A stretch of DNA of 64,000 nt from assembly GCF_011745365.1 (NCBI RefSeq), contig NW_024468917.1, forward strand, positions 2,661,501-2,725,500, written 5' to 3'. The notes under the pieces were generated by a model, which worked only from the letters and a program-made list of their open reading frames with translations, made no database searches and had not been told where the DNA came from. The DNA is from Cryphonectria parasitica EP155. Taxonomy: Eukaryota; Ascomycota; Sordariomycetes; Diaporthales; Cryphonectriaceae. Within the stretch, counting starts at the first letter, position 1; each line of letters starts with the position of its first letter. This document shows, piece after piece, positions 32,521-44,962 of the stretch. The position numbers and the translations under genes were made by a program.

Positions 32521-33926
32521 GTGTTAGAGCATGATAGAATAGAAGATCCAAAGTTTGGCTTGAAAGCATACGTACCAAGGCCAAAGACAATGCAAAAACA
32601 TTCCAAATACTGTATCAATTATCGATGGATCGAGTCGTGCGCAATAAATCGTAATTATGTTGAGGCCGTCAACCGCTGGCATGCTGGGTTTCTGATATTT
32701 ATGCGGCTCGCACATTCCGAGCAGTATTGTGATGATTAAATGGCGATAGTGACTTGGCTCTATACTTCTACCCCCTCCCGGTCGAGTATAAGAGGAAAGA
32801 AAATGTTCAAAGAGATAGACTTGAAAGTGGACTCAATGTCATCTGATATATGCAATAAATATTGACTATTCTAACATTTATTTTAATTCAAGTCAAGATA
32901 CCAACTATACGAGTTGAGTCTTGAGCGAATATTGTAACTGCTCGGTAGAACATGCATGTCCACACATGAAAACGCGGTCCATGTTCTCTCAATATACAAT
33001 AACGGGCAAGGCATGATAAATAATAGATCAAATACCGCAGATATTATGCGAGGTGGTATGAAGTCAAAAGTATGGATGTAAACCAGCTATTCCTATCAAT
33101 TAAGGCATATCTTGACCACGATGTTTTACAGGGCTTCAATGAATTTTTATATTTACAAAGGAGACCGGTTTGTTATTTTGACTAACCATGTCTCTGAGTA
33201 TTGATTGTTCGAGCTGTCATTGCCAGGCTTGTCAGAAATGCTGTATGTCCTTGGTGAGTAGTACCATGGTAAAGAGGCGAGATGGTCGAGGGGCAATTGA
33301 TCTGCTTCTACATTGCCAACGGGTCTGAGAAACTAAAAGCTTGTTGCCCACCATACACAACATCCGGACCATAGCAAGAACCATTCAAATCCCGGACAGA
33401 TGACAGGCGGATCAAGAGCTGCTTTCAGTACCAACAGACATAATCTCAAAGAAGACCCCGTGGGCTCAATTGCCTTGGTATCATTAACCACATGGAGAGA
33501 ACCTCCACCGACATGAGACAGCCTCTCATAATGATTTGCGCTTTTGGTCCAACAGGAGAAGAGAAAGGGAAAAGAAAAGGCCTGCTTAGTGTTCCTGCTG
33601 AAGCTGTAACATCGGGCCCTGTCAACCAAAAAAATAAGCTTACTGTGTGCCCCAGATCGGGACCCTAGCAACCACAACGACTGTCGCTCCAAGCTGCACT
33701 GTAACCTTGGCCCCAGCTTGCATGCACCTAGGCCGCGAGATCAGGTTGTAGGGCTGCTTACCAGAGGAGCAACGACTGAGTTTCAAGTGGAGATTCTCAG
33801 TTAGTTGCATCTTGGCGAGGTCCTGATTAGCAAACCTTGAGCTGAATAAGTAGGTACTGACTGTAGGTAAATTAAGCAGGGAGTTGGCCGCATTTAAGTT
33901 TCCTGTCAGCTTACTAACACGTGAAA

Positions 33927-33929
<3 letters not shown>

Positions 33930-33969
<40 letters not shown>
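33930..33969. repeat. (GA)20 microsatellite
   Basis: Near-perfect purine tract in intergenic DNA. Confidence 0.9.
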
Positions 33970-33974
<5 letters not shown>

Positions 33975-34854
33975 CTTTCCCATCTCCCTTCGAAGTGTGT
34001 GATGAACAGTTCTCGAGTCTACCGGCTGCAATCTCGTGCGCCTCATAAGGTTGGAAAGGCTTCCAGTTTTTGTGGATTGCAGTCAACTAAGCCGACTCGA
34101 ACAGCTCAGAAGGAATGAACCCTCCCTCAAAAAAAAAGAAGCCATACACTACTATTAACATGAACTTTGGACCTGGCTGCCAAGCTGTGGACTGCTCACC
34201 TCGTACATCTTGGCGTCCCAAGAAAGGTGTTAGGCCGTCGTTAAACATAATCCTGAAAGTTGGTATTAACTTATGAATGCTGACACACAAACACTACCTC
34301 ACCCTCCCTCATCATCTAAGCAAGAAACAGCGCCGGCCCGCGATCTATCACTTGCCCCTTCTTCGGGCCCTCGCCCGCATATTAACTAAACGTGGTACAA
34401 TCATGTAAGCACGCCACCATCTCGTGTAAACAGAAAAGAAAGGAAAATAAATCCACATTTGAACCTCGCCAGGCGAACTCATGGCCCGCCGGGGCCTTTA
34501 CATCAGCCAAAAGAAGGGTGAGAACCCAGACTGCCAAGAGAGAGGAGAGAGCAAGGTCCAGGCCCATGGACACACTTGATCAGAGCTTTTGGGAGACGAT
34601 GAACTTGAGCTGGCTGCATGGCTCCGGGTCCTCAGGCCTGGCCTGAGGAGGTCCATCAGTCTGCGCGACCAAACTTGAGATGCAAAGTAAGATGTGGCCG
34701 GATGTGTCGGCTGATGGGCGTCTTTCTCTCTCCCTTTCTGTCTCTCGCGCGCGCGCGCACACGCAGACAGACAGAGATGGCCATGGCATATGGCCACGAT
34801 GAGCCAGAATGGGAAAGATAGAGAGGCATGTTTCTTGATGGCGTGTCTTTCGAG

Positions 34855-34860
34855 TATAAG
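34855..34860 (+). promoter_or_regulatory. TATA-like box of the glycine-rich secreted protein gene
   Basis: TATAAG lies 291 nt upstream of the ATG, followed by a strongly pyrimidine/CA-rich leader with no ATG-initiated long frame. Confidence 0.4.
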
Positions 34861-35145
34861 ACCTCGTCGTCCTCATCTGATTATCATTGTCTTGATCTTC
34901 TTGCTTCCATCATCATCACATCAACAAACACTTTGACTTCCCTTTCAGCATTGTCTTTCACTTCACTTACAGAAAGCAGGTCTTTCCTCTTCAAACACAA
35001 TCTTTTAAAACAACACACCCACTTTCTTTCTCTTACTTTCCCTACCTTACCATACAAACACACACACTCTTTTTCTTTGCACTTTCTATCATTTGATATT
35101 CCATCATCATCATCTCCTTCTGTTCCCAACACTATTCTTTCCAAA

Positions 35146-35757
35146 ATGCAGTTCAACCAGGCTCTCGTCCTCGCCCTGCTGGCCTTCCAGGCCAACGCCT
35201 TGTTTGACTCCCAGAGCACCAACACCCATATCAGCGAGACAGGCGGCGCAGGCGGTGATGGTGGCTCCTCCACCCAGACGGGCGGCAACGGCGGTGCCGG
35301 CGCCTCCAACACAGGCGGCAATGGCGGTGATGGTGGCGATGCCTCCGGCTCCGGCGGCTCCGGCTCCAACATGACCGCCGGCAATGGCGGCGCCGGCAGC
35401 GCCATCGACATCAACGCCAACAGCCAGCAGACGGGCGGCAGCGCGGGCAGCAACACCAACGGCCAGGACACCGACTGCTACGGCAGCTGCGTCACCTACG
35501 TCACGCAGTCTGCCACGGGCGCCGACGGTGGATCCGCCAGCGACGGCAGCAGCCTGAGCCTGTCCGGCAGCGTGGGCAACACCAACTCGGCTGGTGGCAG
35601 CAACACTGGCGGCAACACTGAGGCGAACGGTACTGGCGGTACCTCCGCCGGCGGCAATGGCAGCGTAAGTCTTCTCTCTCACACACACTCACACACCCAC
35701 CATCTCTTTCTTCTTCCTTTCTCCCCCTCCCCCTCTCCAATTTATATGTCCTCTCCT

Positions 35758-35800
<43 letters not shown>

Positions 35801-36031
35801 GTTTCTTCCTCTTTCTGACACTCCCCCCCCGCACAGAGCACCACTGCTGGCGACGGCGGCTCCGGCTCCCAGTCTTCCACCTCCTCCGGCGGTGCAGGTG
35901 CCGGCGCTGGTAACGGCGGTACCAACGAGGGTGGCTCCAACAGCAACACCAACGACCAGAGCCTGGGCCTCGCCTTCCCCTTCGTCCGCCGCTACGCGCC
36001 TGGCGCCTATGGTGAGCGCGAGGCTTACTAG
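35146..36031 (+). CDS. Small secreted glycine/asparagine-rich repeat protein, unknown function
   Basis: I do not recognise this gene. Two exons, 35146..35664 and 35837..36031 (238 codons, 237 aa). The intron is 172 nt, phase 0, donor GTAAGT, acceptor CACAG, and contains a (CT)19 tract. The N-terminus MQFNQALVLALLAFQANA is a clear signal peptide. The mature part is dominated by Gly, Asn, Ser, Thr and Ala in irregular units such as TGGNGGAGAS and TGGNGGDGGD. Only two cysteines occur, in DCYGSC around residue 112, next to the short non-repetitive stretch VTYVTQSATG. The C-terminus differs: LAFPFVRRYAPGAYGEREAY, with a dibasic RR. The signal peptide, long CT-rich leader and TATA-like box suggest an expressed, exported structural or cell-wall protein (inference). 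No GPI signal is visible. Confidence 0.8.
35761..35798. repeat. (CT)19 microsatellite inside an intron
   Basis: It lies in the single intron of the glycine-rich protein gene, upstream of the acceptor at 35836, and may act as a polypyrimidine tract. Confidence 0.85.
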
Positions 36032-36956
36032 ACGCGTGCTTTTTCCTCGCCGGTGCTGCTGATTAATTGAGCTTTTGGGGTTTCTGTTTCTGTTGCTTTA
36101 TGTTTTTTTCTTTTCTTTTTCTTGTCTTTCTCTGCTTGAGGCCGGCATGGGAACAGGTTCATCGGGAAAGCCGGAGTTTGAGCTGGTCTCCTTTCTGGGC
36201 GGAGAGTGAGGGACGGCGTTTAGGCGTTTATGATTTCTGGCTTTTGTCATAACGACGTCTCTGCCTCTCCATGTCTCTCTTTTGGCGTTGATAATCAATT
36301 GTGTCTTCGTGCAACTATAAGGGGCGAGCTTGTACCATTAAAAACAAATGGATTGTTTCTTTGTTTAAATCCCCGAGCCACTGAATGCTCTTGATGCGGT
36401 GTTCGTGTGTCCGACTTCCATTAGGGGAACTTGCCTATTCACAAGCATGCTGACAACAACTTCCCTTTTCTTGAGAAGAAGACGCATACATCTTGACGCA
36501 CGGCCTTCCGATACAGACCTGGAACATGTATGGGCTTGCCTAACAAATAGTATCCGTGCGGGCGCACTCACAAATCCTTTGCGTCCACCTCGCCCATGCA
36601 TGCAAAGATGCAACATCAACAACAAGAAAATCCTTTCCGTGCCCTTTCCCTTTTTGCACCCGATGCCATGTATGCCTCCAAAGACCCAAGGGGAATCTAA
36701 TGCAGATGCTTGACTGAAAGGAAAAAAGAAATGAAAAATAAAAGAACATGAAGAGAAAAAAATAGAAGGGGAGAAAAGGGCTGTGTTGTTTATGAACCGG
36801 CATAAGTAGCCAAGACGGAGTGTCGACCTCTGTCAAGAAAAAAAACCACCTGACACGTGTGGTGGATATATATCCATCATTTCAGGTGCCATGTTGTGTT
36901 ATGCTGGTCATTGTTCGCGGCAAAAGTCGTAAATAGGAACGACCCTGTTACCAATG
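36032..36956. other. Convergent spacer with nested palindromes
   Basis: The spacer lies between the 3' ends of the glycine-rich gene (+) and the septation kinase (-). Near 36847-36888 it holds CACCTGA / ACACGTGT / TGGATATATATCCA / TCAGGTG, a nested set of dyads. No gene seen. Confidence 0.65.
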
Positions 36957-39900
36957 TTACATATTATTTGCCGTCGCCGCTTCTCGAGGCCCAGTCTCCG
37001 CCCGGCTCCGCCTCCCCTGATCACCGGCAGGAGAATTGGACGGTGTCTTGCCGGGCGACTTATTGCCTGGTGATTTGGTGAGCGGCGAATTCCGGAGCGC
37101 AGCAGAGGCTCTCTTTCTGACCTTCATCTTGTTGGTGGGTGTCGATTGCTTGGGCGGACTTGGCTTGGGGCTTGAGCTCGGATGCAGAGAGGACGAGCCC
37201 GCGCCTGGCAGTAGTCCCTGCCTGCCCGAGCCCGAAACCTTCGACGGAGACGAAGCGGTCAAGGTAGGTGCTGTGCGTGGGTCATGATGCTGTCGCTTTT
37301 GAGGGGTGAAAGCTGTAGAGATGGCACGCCTCGGCTGCGTCTTTTGTTTTTGACGGCTGCCAGGATGTCGAACGGCATCGAGCTGCGCCTTCAGCGACGA
37401 GGTAGCTGCCATGCTGCTGGACTGTGACAACGTGTCGCTGGTGATCCCCTGCGATGTATCAACATGTGGGACGGTGACCGACGCAGTGCTCAGCCGATAG
37501 TGCTGCTTCGTCTCCTTCTCCCTGGCTTGTCTATTCTTCTGGGCGCCAGCCGTTCCCGAGCGGTCCAGTAGGTTGGCTACGCGGCGGTCGTCCTAAGACC
37601 ACTTGGTTTCTCCCGAACTGTTACTGCTACCATTGACAATCTTGATCTCGGAGCTAGGCACCCGGCTGCCTCGTCGCTTCATCATCGCCATGGAGGACCG
37701 CTCCCTGACCACTGCCGGCGACCGCGACGGTTCGAGCGAGTCACCTAGATTACCGGCACTACCACCGACCGCATATGTGCGCCCCGAGCTCGTGTTCTCC
37801 TTATTCGACAGCGAGCTCTCAGAACGTCCATGGTGCAGCGGAGGCGGGTGGCTGCTGCTGAGGGAAGGGCTCGGCCGAATATACGAGATTGATCCTCTAG
37901 GCAACCTGCTTCGGACCGGTGTCCCTGTTTCACCGCTTGCGCGTCTGGGGGAGGAGATGCCCGGTGACATAAGCCCGCCGTCTCTGCTCCGCGGACGCTG
38001 GTACATGGCGTCTTGTTGAATGACCTGCGTCCGTCTCGGGGTGTGGGCAAGCTGATGTACGGCGGACTCGGACTCGGTGTGACGGATCTGTGGGTGTGTG
38101 GGCGTCAAGGGGTTGTTGCCCTGCCCAGGAGGTGCAAAGGTCCGACTGGGCGGCGTGATGTACCTAATGGGCCGCCGGGAGTTGCCAGAACCAGAGCGGC
38201 TCGACTCGTGGCCTCTGTTGGACCCGCTGCCGACGGACTTGACCTCGAAGCAATCACCCTCGATGTGTGTCTTGATGATCTCGAGTGCAAGGTTCCTCAC
38301 CAGGACGGCGGGGTCCTTCTCGAGCATCTGGATGGACTCAAACAGAGCTTGCAGCTGAGCACCGCCTTTGACAGTGCTGATGCCCATCTCAGGCTCACAC
38401 ATATCCAGGATCGTCCGCACAAGACGCAGCAAGTTCAACCGTACGTCGGGCTTCTTGTGGGCCAGCTTGGCCGCAATCCCCATATAAATCTCGGGCTTGG
38501 CCAGCGACGATGAGAGGGCTGGGCTCAGCCGGAGGAGCTTGAGCAGGGGTTCGAGGAGGGTCGGATCGAAGGAAGCAAAGGCATTGCCCTTGGCGACGCT
38601 GAAGCATGACAGAATAGCAGAGGTAAAGTTTCCACTGAGGAGGTGGCCCTCGACCTTGGCTGTCTCCTCTTGCAGCCAGACGAGGATGGCATCTAGAGCG
38701 GTCGTCTGCCAGTATTGATCCGCGAGCAGCGACACGTAAAAGTCCAGTCCCTTGTTCTGCCACAGGGAACGGCGACCTTTGCTCCCAGAATGCGCCATGT
38801 CGCAGAGAATGGGGAGGGCAAACTCTTTGGGAGGCCGATCGGTCCTCATGATCTTCAGGAGCAGTGGCACAGCTCCTAGTGTTGCTGCCGACTCCTGTCG
38901 TTCCTTGCTCAGTCGGCACAGGTTGAACATGGTGTTCAACACCTGATTCGAAATCTCCCTGAAGTGGTGCTGGTTCTTCTTGAGACTCTTCTCGAGCAAG
39001 GCAATTAGGTATTCGATAGCGTCAGCCGCATGAAGTACCTCAACGGTGGTCTGCAGACTCGAGAGGTTCTTGATGAACTTGAGCATGGTGATCTGATGTA
39101 TAGGCGTCATGGTCTGAAGATCCCTCAACACAGTCTTGATGACGGCGCGATCAGCAATGAGCTCTTTGACTTCGGAATCAGCCTGCGAAAACATGAGGAA
39201 GAGGTTCACAATGCGCCCTTCGATAAACTCGGAGAGCTCGTCCCTGTCGTCCCGATCTAGCACCCTATGGAGGATCTCAGCTAGTGGATCAAGCACCTTC
39301 GCCTTGGAGAACAGCCGGCAGAAGTCGTTCCTCGGCGTGGGTCCTTGGAGTTCGAACACCCTCCAGATGCCGTTGACGCCGATGAGTACCAGGTCTCGCG
39401 ACGAATCATAGTCCTCGTCCAGGAAGCCAGCAAGCACGGAGATTCCACCGCAGCTGACAAACATCTGCAGGGTGAGGGTCGAGGTCTCGTACATCTGCTG
39501 GGCGAAGGCTGCAGCTTCAAGGCGAATCTCATTCGAAAACTGCCGAGCAGCAAACTGAGTAATGACGGGGATGCCGCCAACGAAGCATAGATTTTCCTGC
39601 AGCTCCCTGTCACGGAAGATGATCTTGTTGACGACTCTCAGGAGCAACAAGATCATATCCTGGCGGCTTTTGGCGGTGCTGATCGTATCTGGCGGCAGGG
39701 TGAGCAGCTCCAGTATAGGCAGCAGGCCGTGGGCGGTGATGATCAGGCCCTTGACATCCTCATGCTCATGCAGTAGATGAAGAAGCTCCTCGGCCACATC
39801 AGCGACACGCTCCTCTCCTTGGATCTGGGACCCAGTCTTGAGCAGCTGGACCTGCTCTTCGACCCTCTCAGCCAGCCTGGCGTGGCGGTCCCTGGCTATG

Positions 39901-42467
39901 TTCGCCTCGAGGTCCAACTCGTTGTACTCGGGATCCATCATGGCGAACGGATCATCTTCTTCCTCGTCGTCACCTAGCCACGAGTTGTTCGAGAGCTTGG
40001 ACAGCAGCATGATGCCGCCGTCCTCAGAGCTCCGGTCGCTTTCTTCCTTCTCTGTCAATGTATCGTTGGGACCAAAGATGTCGGAGAAGTCTTCGTCATC
40101 CTCGCCCTCTGCAAACTTCTGAATCTCGATTTGCGACTTTGTTCTCCTCATGGGCGGCTGATCACCAAGATGTGAGGGGCGGGATGTGGCCCGCTGCCGT
40201 TGAAAGATGTCATTACTTCCAGGCGAGAGCAGCTGGTTGCTCGCAGGCTCGAGTTTGAGATCGGGCGGCGGCATGAGCTGAGACGAGTCCTGAGAGACGA
40301 AAGCACTGTAAGTATCATTGAAGGTGCTCGGAAGACGGGCGGGACTGGCGCGTGCATGCTTACCTTCCTGCCACGGCTCATCTTCCGGGAGAACAAGCTA
40401 TCACTCTCAGGAAAGAGATCTGAGAAGTCCTCAGTAGACTGCTCGCGGTACATGGCCTCTGGTCGCTGTGGTAGCTCGAACTTGTTCCCCATGAGCGAAG
40501 ACTTGCTGGGAGACTTGTGTAAAAGCGGCACGTTGGACGACGAGGTTTGCTTGCTCCTGCTCTTCTTGTGGCCATGCTGCGATTTGGACGACTCGGTGGA
40601 CCTGCTGGATCTCCTGGGTATCGGGCGTATCGTCTGCTCCTGCAGGTCCAGGTCCGCAAACTGCCGAGAGTTCTTGACTGTCTGCAGATCACCCTCAAAG
40701 TGTTCATCCCAGTTGTCCCTTGCCGTGGTCTCGTCGATGGAGGCGAACTGCTTCAGCCTATCGGCAGAGAGCTTGCCCCCGAAGTTATCCTGGGGTTTCA
40801 GGTGGGGCAGGTGGAGCGCACTCGGAGATATTGCGGTCGCGAAGTCGTTATCCCAATTGTCATCGTCAGCAACCTCCGGGGACCTGAAGATCTCGGCACT
40901 AGGCTTGGACTTTGTGACAGTGGTGATGCTGAGCGGCCGCTTCGACGCAGGGTTGACAAAGCTGGGACGCTGCGGTTCTGCTCCCGCGGGGCCAAACCTG
41001 GACATGGGGTGCCCGTTGGCGGCCTGACCGCTGCCATCAGAACCTGAAGAAGCCCTCAAGGAGGTCTCTGAAGACTTCAGAGCCTTGTTCCACTGCTTGA
41101 CCTCTTCGACTGCCTGGTTGAAGTCTGCCGGCTTCTTGGACACGGGGGCGTCACTCCTGCGACACCCGACAATCCACGGGTGTTTAAGAAGTTTCCTGGC
41201 AGACACCCGAAGATTCGGGTCCTTCTGGAAACACTGCATCAAGAAGTCTCGGGCAGCCTGTCACAAAAAGCTAAGTCAGCATCTTAATGGACGAGGAAAC
41301 AAAAAAATAAAAAGGTTACAATTCCACAGGCCCCTCTGTAACACGTACAGCTGAGACTCCTTCGGGCAGGGGAGGGTGGTCATCGTTGACGATCGCGAAC
41401 AGGGCCGGCATGGCAGCCAAATTGTGGTATGGTGGTCGTCCCTGGAGCAGCTCGATCACGGTGCAGCCTACACTCCAAATATCCGATGCAGAAGTTGCTC
41501 CAGAGAGCTGTATGATCTCTGGTGCCATCCAGTACGGCGTGCCTACCACCTGCGCCTCTTTGTCTGGGCCGGCGAGGGTGCTGGTCGAGACGCCGAAGTC
41601 TGCCAGCTTGACGGTGCCGTCCTTGGTAGTCAAGATGTTCGCGCCCTTGATGTCTCTGTGTATCACACCCTGATCGTGGAGGTACTGTAGACCCTGGAGG
41701 ACTTGCGTCATGTAGACGCCGACGAGGTTCTCGGGGAATTTGCCGTAGGCCTTGCATATCGAGTGCAGGGAGCCATTCTCGCAGTATCTGTCCGGCAGCA
41801 ACATCAGTCAGCCTCTCTTGAACATCTCTCAACTTCTTATATTGTGCACGAATGGGTGGGTTGCAACAGACTCGAGTATTATGTTCAGGCAGTCCTGGGA
41901 CTTGACAAAGCCTATATATTTGACAATGTTGTCATGGTGCAGGTTCTTGAGGAGGTCGATCTCGGCCTGTCATGATGATGATCATATCGTCAGCTTCGCC
42001 TCTTCCTGATGCATCTCTTGGGGAGGTTGTGACGGCGGAGAGAATTGTTGTTGGGCGGATACGAACCTCGATCATGCGCAGCTCGCTCTTAGGAAGATTG
42101 TCCAGCTTGATCTGCTTGACAGCAACCGCCTCGCCAGTGCCCCAGTTGAAGGCCTTGTACACAGAACCAAAGGCTCCCTTGCCGATGCAATCGCCGAGTC
42201 TCTGTATGGCCGGGACCAAATATCTGTCGTCAGCAGGACGCGTCTCCCTCCAGAGCCCAGGATAGCGTGACCATCGAGCAGGGTGGGCTCAAAACAACAT
42301 ACATAATCCTTCAGGCCAGGATCCTGTAATGCCCTCTCCCGGGCATGACCACCGCCGGTCGCGACGACAGCCGTGGCACTGCCCATTTCCCTCCGCGGTG
42401 TCCTGGACACGGGCGTCCTGCCTCCGGGATGGTAAGCCCGCTCCATGTTGGAGCTGCCTGCGCGCAT
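36957..42467 (-). CDS. sepH: SepH/Cdc7-like septation-initiation protein kinase
   Basis: Ser/Thr kinase of the septation initiation network (S. pombe Cdc7, Aspergillus SepH). Minus-strand exons: 42467..42303, 42201..42067, 41966..41872, 41787..41349, 41257..40364, 40289..37638 and 37592..36957 (5016 nt, 1671 aa). After a 55-residue head ending GLKDY comes the kinase: [18 protein letters not shown] (P-loop), VAVKQIK (Lys), [11 protein letters not shown] (catalytic loop), [11 protein letters not shown] and [10 protein letters not shown]. An armadillo/HEAT-like helical region follows, then a basic Ser/Pro-rich tail. The last junction is tentative: the frame of exon 6 meets TAG at 37595-37593, and a 45-nt in-frame intron (37637..37593, GT..AG) would remove it and join the 211-residue tail. 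Without splicing, the protein is 1474 aa. The start at 42467 leads directly into the conserved region; the frame is open further upstream. Confidence 0.88.
37593..37637 (-). other. Candidate 45-nt intron, or the true stop, of the septation kinase
   Basis: On the minus strand it begins GTCAAT, contains AGTAAC as a possible branch site, and ends TCTTAG. It is exactly 45 nt (phase 0) and contains the in-frame TAG. Removing it joins EIKI to [13 protein letters not shown]. The length is at the low limit for ascomycete introns. Confidence 0.5.
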
Positions 42468-44962
42468 GGCGGCGAGAGTGCGGAGCTGATCCTGCGGTGT
42501 CTCTCTCTCTATTTCTCTCTGCACGCCTGCCCGCGGGCCTCGTGTGTTTTGGCCCGAGTCGGATGGGAGGATGCAGCAAGACAAAATAATTGTTTGTCTC
42601 CCCGTCAAGGCAAACGGGCTCCAGCTCCTCCCAGTTGGCGTCCGACTGGCTAGGCCGGGTTGGCCGCCTCGGGAGGGGGAGTGAGTGGACGCAGATCGTG
42701 TGACAGCAGCCCTGTCGAACAATGATCTCCCCCCCTTCCCTTCTCTTCGCAGCCTCGAGTAGCCTTCCCTGCTGGTACCTTGTGTATCTGCTGCGACGTC
42801 CCTTGTCGTCTGGGTGTTTTCTCTCTTGGGGGCTTACGAGTCGCCCTTCCTACGTATTATGCTCGTTCGTCGAACCCGGGAAATTCGAGGTGGGGCCTTC
42901 TTTGTTCGCGGTAATGATCTCAGTAGCGGGGCGGCTGCTCGGGACGGTTAGGATGGGAGGTGAGGCGGACGATGCTGTGTTGGTGGTGAATTGTTGATCC
43001 TGTTGGTCCTTGCTGGGATCTGGGGGAGGGATTGACTAGCCGTCGATGATGATGACAACAGCAGATCAATAGCTCTGAAGCCACATGCCCCCCAACCTAG
43101 GCTCGATGCTGAAATGCACACGGCTCCTTCACACGATAAGAAGTAGGGAGGAGGTGAATACGAAACAAACACACACACGCACACACACGTACAGAAAAAA
43201 AAGGTTCAAGTTCCAACAAAGTGACGGTAGTGGTGGTAGCGCAAGGTGAACTCCCTCCACTTGTTTCTGCCGTGCTGACCTGTAACTATGGTATTGGCAT
43301 GCCCCTCTCTCCTTCTCCAAATCCCCCCAACCCCTTGTCGACGATCAGCGTGTGCTGGCAAATGCCTGCTGGCTTATCCCCTGCCCCCCGGCCTCTGCTG
43401 GCCTTGGACTCGGTTTGTAATGCCACTGGCTGAGTGATGAGGGAGAGGTTGACGGCTGCTGTAATTTGGTGGGCCTCGGGCTGCTCAACTTGTCAATGCA
43501 TCAGTAGTACAGTTGCATTGGCAGTGGGAAATTTGCGGGTCGCTGTCTCGGATGTTGATGTGTTCTGTCAGGCCTGCAAAAGACCAGGTTGAAAGGTTTC
43601 AATGTTAGCTCTGATGTAACATTCTCACTGCAACCAGCGCCCAATAGTATGGCAGGTCTTCAAGGTTGCAGCTGGGAGCTGTCTGGCTTCAGGGCTAGGG
43701 TCCCAGTGCGGGGGTGGTGGTAGCTTCTTTCAGCCCTGTCACTCGCTATCAGTCTATTCTCACTAATCACCTAAGCCCACCCGCTCGTTACAAGGCCTTG
43801 CTTGAGCAGTCAGATGGGAGAACGCCAACAACAACAAACAAGAACATATCAATAATAAAAAAGGTAAACAGACCTATTACCATGACTAACCAACGGTGCC
43901 GTAGCAAGTAGGGATGGATGGTCATGTCTCATTCCAATCTCCTCCAATATGGAATGGGGCACCAAACAACCGAAAAGTTCCGTCATGGACAAAAAGAAAA
44001 AAGAAAAAAAAAATATGGAGAACCCCCCCCCCCCTTCCCAGCCTGCCCAAGCCGCTGAAAATATTCTGGGTCCCCACTAACTTTCCAGCTGGGATCATTC
44101 TGGAAGCCCGAGAACAGTTCCCTAGAACAATGTGGAGCATTATGCCAGGCTAAGGCTAAGGCTCTTAGGCTTGAGGAAGAGGACCTCGAAATTGGGCATT
44201 GACACCAAGATTTGGGAATGTGTCATGGCAATGGGACTTTTAAAGAGCCAAACAAGTGGACAAAGGCATTATACCACCCAAGTTAGGCCTGATCGATCGT
44301 AGGACAATAGCTGCATGATCACTAGCACACGGGGCACTAAGTGGAGGAAGCATCGTCAACGCGGGACAGGCGTACCCCATAGTACATAGAGGGCCATCCA
44401 TCCCTTTCCATCAGTAGCGCTTCGGGCATGCTTCTTCTCATCTTGACATCCATTTCCAGCACTGACTTTCAGAGGAAGGTAGAGAGTCTGATGTCTTCTG
44501 ACAGCGCAATGTAGACTCAATTTCAGAGCACATGTTGGCAAGAGATTTGACAACATAGTTTGGTACATACTTTGAAATACATACTCCTGGAGACGGCTAG
44601 ACTCTGCCTGTCAGATACTTCCAAAGAGATTGCCGACCTCAGTTTTTTTGGTCTTTTTCTCTCAATTTTTTGTGCCCACTTTACCCACCTTGTTTTGAAA
44701 TTATATAACCCAAGATATCCTTTCTTTACCACCGCTCAACACTCGCAGCTTCCATGATTATAGCATCCTCACCACAAAGCTGGGCGGGGCCTGGCTCTCC
44801 ACATCCTCCGGTTGTCCAAATAGCTCGTAAGCCGTGATTTCATAGACAACGTTGATCCTTGTGTGCCAAAACTACATGGTGACCCATGTTGCGCGCACTG
44901 AAAGGGTTTGCCTCCTGCCTTGAGGATTCCTGTCCGGCTGGGGCAACTCCCTTTTAGCTGTT
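42468..44962. other. Intergenic: kinase promoter and 3' flank of the orphan gene
   Basis: The frame upstream of the kinase ATG stays open to 42722 but is not family-like and is taken as 5' leader. The rest shows a C10 run near 44022 and no supported gene. Confidence 0.55.

Larger units (their letters stand above)
32521..35145. other. Intergenic region; promoter of the glycine-rich gene at right
   Basis: An A/T-rich stretch at 32750-33200 looks like 3' UTR or spacer. A (GA)20 tract lies at 33930-33969, and an alternating (GC)n(AC)n block at 34746-34764. TATAAG at 34855 starts a roughly 290-nt CT/CA-rich leader leading to 35146. No other gene seen. Confidence 0.6.

Noticed and set aside
37593..37595. 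Programmed stop-codon readthrough at TAG of the septation kinase
   Set aside because: The context TCT TAG GAC lacks the CUA-type 3' context of known fungal readthrough, and a GT..AG segment removing the stop is available.
42468..42722. N-terminal extension of the septation kinase into the open upstream frame
   Set aside because: The extra residues are not family-like, and the ATG at 42467 leads directly into the conserved region.
44148..44176. Telomere-like or tRNA-like meaning for the repeated GGCTAAGGCT / TTAGGC motif
   Set aside because: Only a few degenerate units, not a TTAGGG array, and no cloverleaf.
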